A DNA stretch of 64,000 bases from the NCBI RefSeq assembly GCF_009739905.1, contig NZ_CP034279.1:682001-746000 (forward strand). The letters are read 5' to 3'. Origin of the DNA: Streptomyces ficellus. Lineage in GTDB: Bacteria > Actinomycetota > Actinomycetes > Streptomycetales > Streptomycetaceae. The position numbers and the translations under genes were made by a program. Of the stretch, positions 62,722-64,000 are shown one piece after another. The notes below the pieces were generated by a model that made no database searches, was not told the DNA's origin, and saw only the letters and a list, made by a program, of their open reading frames with translations. Position 1 is the stretch's first letter; each line of letters begins with the position of its first letter.

Positions 62722-63912
62722 TCAGCGCTCCAGTACCAGTGCCAGGCCCTGGCCCACGCCGATGCAGAGCGCCGCGAGACCGGTGCCGGAGCCGGCGGCC
62801 GCGAGCTGGTGGGTCACCGCGCCGGCCAGGCGGGCGCCCGAGGCACCCAGCGGGTGGCCCACGGCGATGGCGCCGCCGCGCGGGTTGACCACCGACGGGT
62901 CCAGCTCGGGCCACTCGGCGAGGCAGCCCAGCGACTGCGCGGCGAACGCCTCGTTCAGCTCGAACGTGGTGAGGTCCGCGAAGGTGCGGCCCGCCTTGGT
63001 GAGGGCGCGCTGGACGGCCTCCACCGGTCCGAGGCCGAACAGCTGCGGCTCGATGCCGGTGACGGCCGAGGTGCGAATGCGGGCGAGCGGTTCGCGGCCG
63101 CAGGCCTTCAGCCCCGCCTCGTCGACGAGCAGCAGCGCGGCGGCGCCGTCGTTGAGCGGCGAGGCGTTGCCGGCCGTCACGGTGCCGGTGCCGTCGGTGC
63201 GGAAGGACGGCTTCAGCTTGGCCAGGGCCGCCATGGAGGTGCTGTCGCGGATGCACTCGTCACGGACGAGGTCCACGCCCGCGTACGGCACGACCTCACC
63301 GTCGTAGAGCCCTTCCGCCCAGGCGGCGGCGGCCTTCTGATGGCTCGCCAGCGCGAAGGCGTCCTGCTGTTCGCGGGTGATCGCGTGCTTGTCGGCGATC
63401 AGCTCGGCGCCCTCGCCGAGGGAGACGGTCCACTCGGCGGGCATCCTCGGGTTGGTCATGCGCCAGCCCAGCGTGGTCGAGTGGAGCTGCTGGTGCCCGG
63501 CGGGGAAGGCACGCTCGGGCTTCTGCAGCACCCAGGGCGCCCGGGACATCGACTCGACGCCGCCCGCCAGGACGACCGAGGCGTCCCCGACCGCGATGGC
63601 GCGGGCCGCCTGGATGACGGCTTCGAGGCCGGAGCCGCACAGGCGGTTGACGGTGACTCCCGGTACGGAGACGGGGAGACCGGCGAGCAGCACGGCCATG
63701 CGGGCCACATCGCGGTTGTCCTCGCCGGCGCCGTTGGCGTCGCCGAAGTAGACGTCGTCGAGGCGCGCGGGGTCGAGGCCGGGCGTACGGGCCATGAGCG
63801 CCTTGACGACGTGGGCGGCCAGGTCGTCCGGACGCACGGAGGCGAGGGCGCCGCCGAACTTGCCGATCGGCGTGCGGACGGCGTCGACGATGTAGACGTC
63901 GCGGGTGCTCAT
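62722..63912 (-). CDS. thiolase, 3-oxoadipyl-CoA-type acetyl-CoA acyltransferase
   Basis: A 396-residue thiolase with the nucleophile Cys92 (NRLCGSGLEAV), GGVESMSRAPW, the His motif GHPLGASGAR and the second Cys in CIGVGQG. The stretch GAGEDNRDVARMAVLLAGLP is typical of 3-oxoadipyl-CoA thiolases of the beta-ketoadipate pathway (PcaF), but no other gene of that pathway is in view, so a general acetyl-CoA acyltransferase remains possible. The ATG at 63912 follows GGGGAGAGCACCCG. Confidence 0.9.
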   Translation of the reverse strand: MSTRDVYIVDAVRTPIGKFGGALASVRPDDLAAHVVKALMARTPGLDPARLDDVYFGDANGAGEDNRDVARMAVLLAGLPVSVPGVTVNRLCGSGLEAVIQAARAIAVGDASVVLAGGVESMSRAPWVLQKPERAFPAGHQQLHSTTLGWRMTNPRMPAEWTVSLGEGAELIADKHAITREQQDAFALASHQKAAAAWAEGLYDGEVVPYAGVDLVRDECIRDSTSMAALAKLKPSFRTDGTGTVTAGNASPLNDGAAALLLVDEAGLKACGREPLARIRTSAVTGIEPQLFGLGPVEAVQRALTKAGRTFADLTTFELNEAFAAQSLGCLAEWPELDPSVVNPRGGAIAVGHPLGASGARLAGAVTHQLAAAGSGTGLAALCIGVGQGLALVLER

Positions 63913-64000
63913 CGGGTGCTCTCCCCTGACCTCGGCTGTTCGCCGGGGGAAGCGTCCTTCCTCCCCGGCCTCGCCCGAGTCTCCGTCCGGGGTCCGTCGC

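Noticed and set aside
1-64000. CRISPR array or insertion sequence
   Set aside because: I saw no regularly spaced repeats and no transposase-like protein. The only mobile-element protein trace is the integrase N-terminus.

Overview
The window reads as chromosomal DNA of a Streptomyces or close relative. Base composition is about 70% GC, third positions are strongly GC-biased, many genes start with GTG, and the gene families are actinobacterial. I see no rRNA, tRNA or CRISPR array.

Left part (1-13,543), ordinary chromosome: a hemerythrin-like protein; a leftward operon of an NfeD-like membrane protein, a flotillin and a giant AAA ATPase; a PucR-type regulator; an alanine/glycine:cation symporter; and an NhaA antiporter. 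Right part (55,560-64,000), ordinary chromosome: pirin, a Tat-exported PhoD phosphatase, a lipoprotein, a ClC channel, a K+ channel, a flavin disulfide oxidoreductase, a thioredoxin and a 3-oxoadipyl-CoA-type thiolase.

Middle part (about 13,711-55,559, 41.8 kb), the striking region: it is bounded by two direct copies of a 167-bp sequence (3 mismatches). This sequence is the last 54 codons plus stop of the pirin gene. The right copy completes an intact pirin gene; the left copy is an orphan. Just inside the left copy lies the 5' end of a phage-type integrase. This is the layout left by a genomic island that entered the 3' end of pirin and restored the gene with its own copy. The integrase is truncated, so the island looks fixed.

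The cargo resembles the Mycobacterium DosR/DevR dormancy regulon and the related OsdR regulon of Streptomyces: nine universal stress proteins, two P2-type ATPases, two CBS-BON proteins, an Acg-type nitroreductase, a decayed Rv1733c-family gene, two split-barrel flavoproteins (one fused to an HTH), a flavodoxin, pyruvate phosphate dikinase, a GNAT/acyl-CoA synthetase fusion, a D-lactate dehydrogenase, nicotinate phosphoribosyltransferase, a beta-CASP nuclease, a zinc alcohol dehydrogenase, and a GH65 phosphorylase with its sugar-phosphate mutase partner. It also carries its own DevR-like response regulator and DevS-like GAF kinase; the kinase keeps the His that binds haem in DosS/DosT.

A palindrome GGGCC-N4-GGCCC (variants GGGAC, GGACC), with the same 5-4-5 geometry as the mycobacterial DosR box, recurs upstream of most transcription units in this segment, usually 65-110 bp before the start codon. 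I infer a self-contained, transferable low-oxygen/redox survival regulon. Metabolically it could redirect pyruvate (PPDK, D-LDH), salvage NAD, remobilise disaccharide by phosphorolysis, and manage ions and flavin redox.
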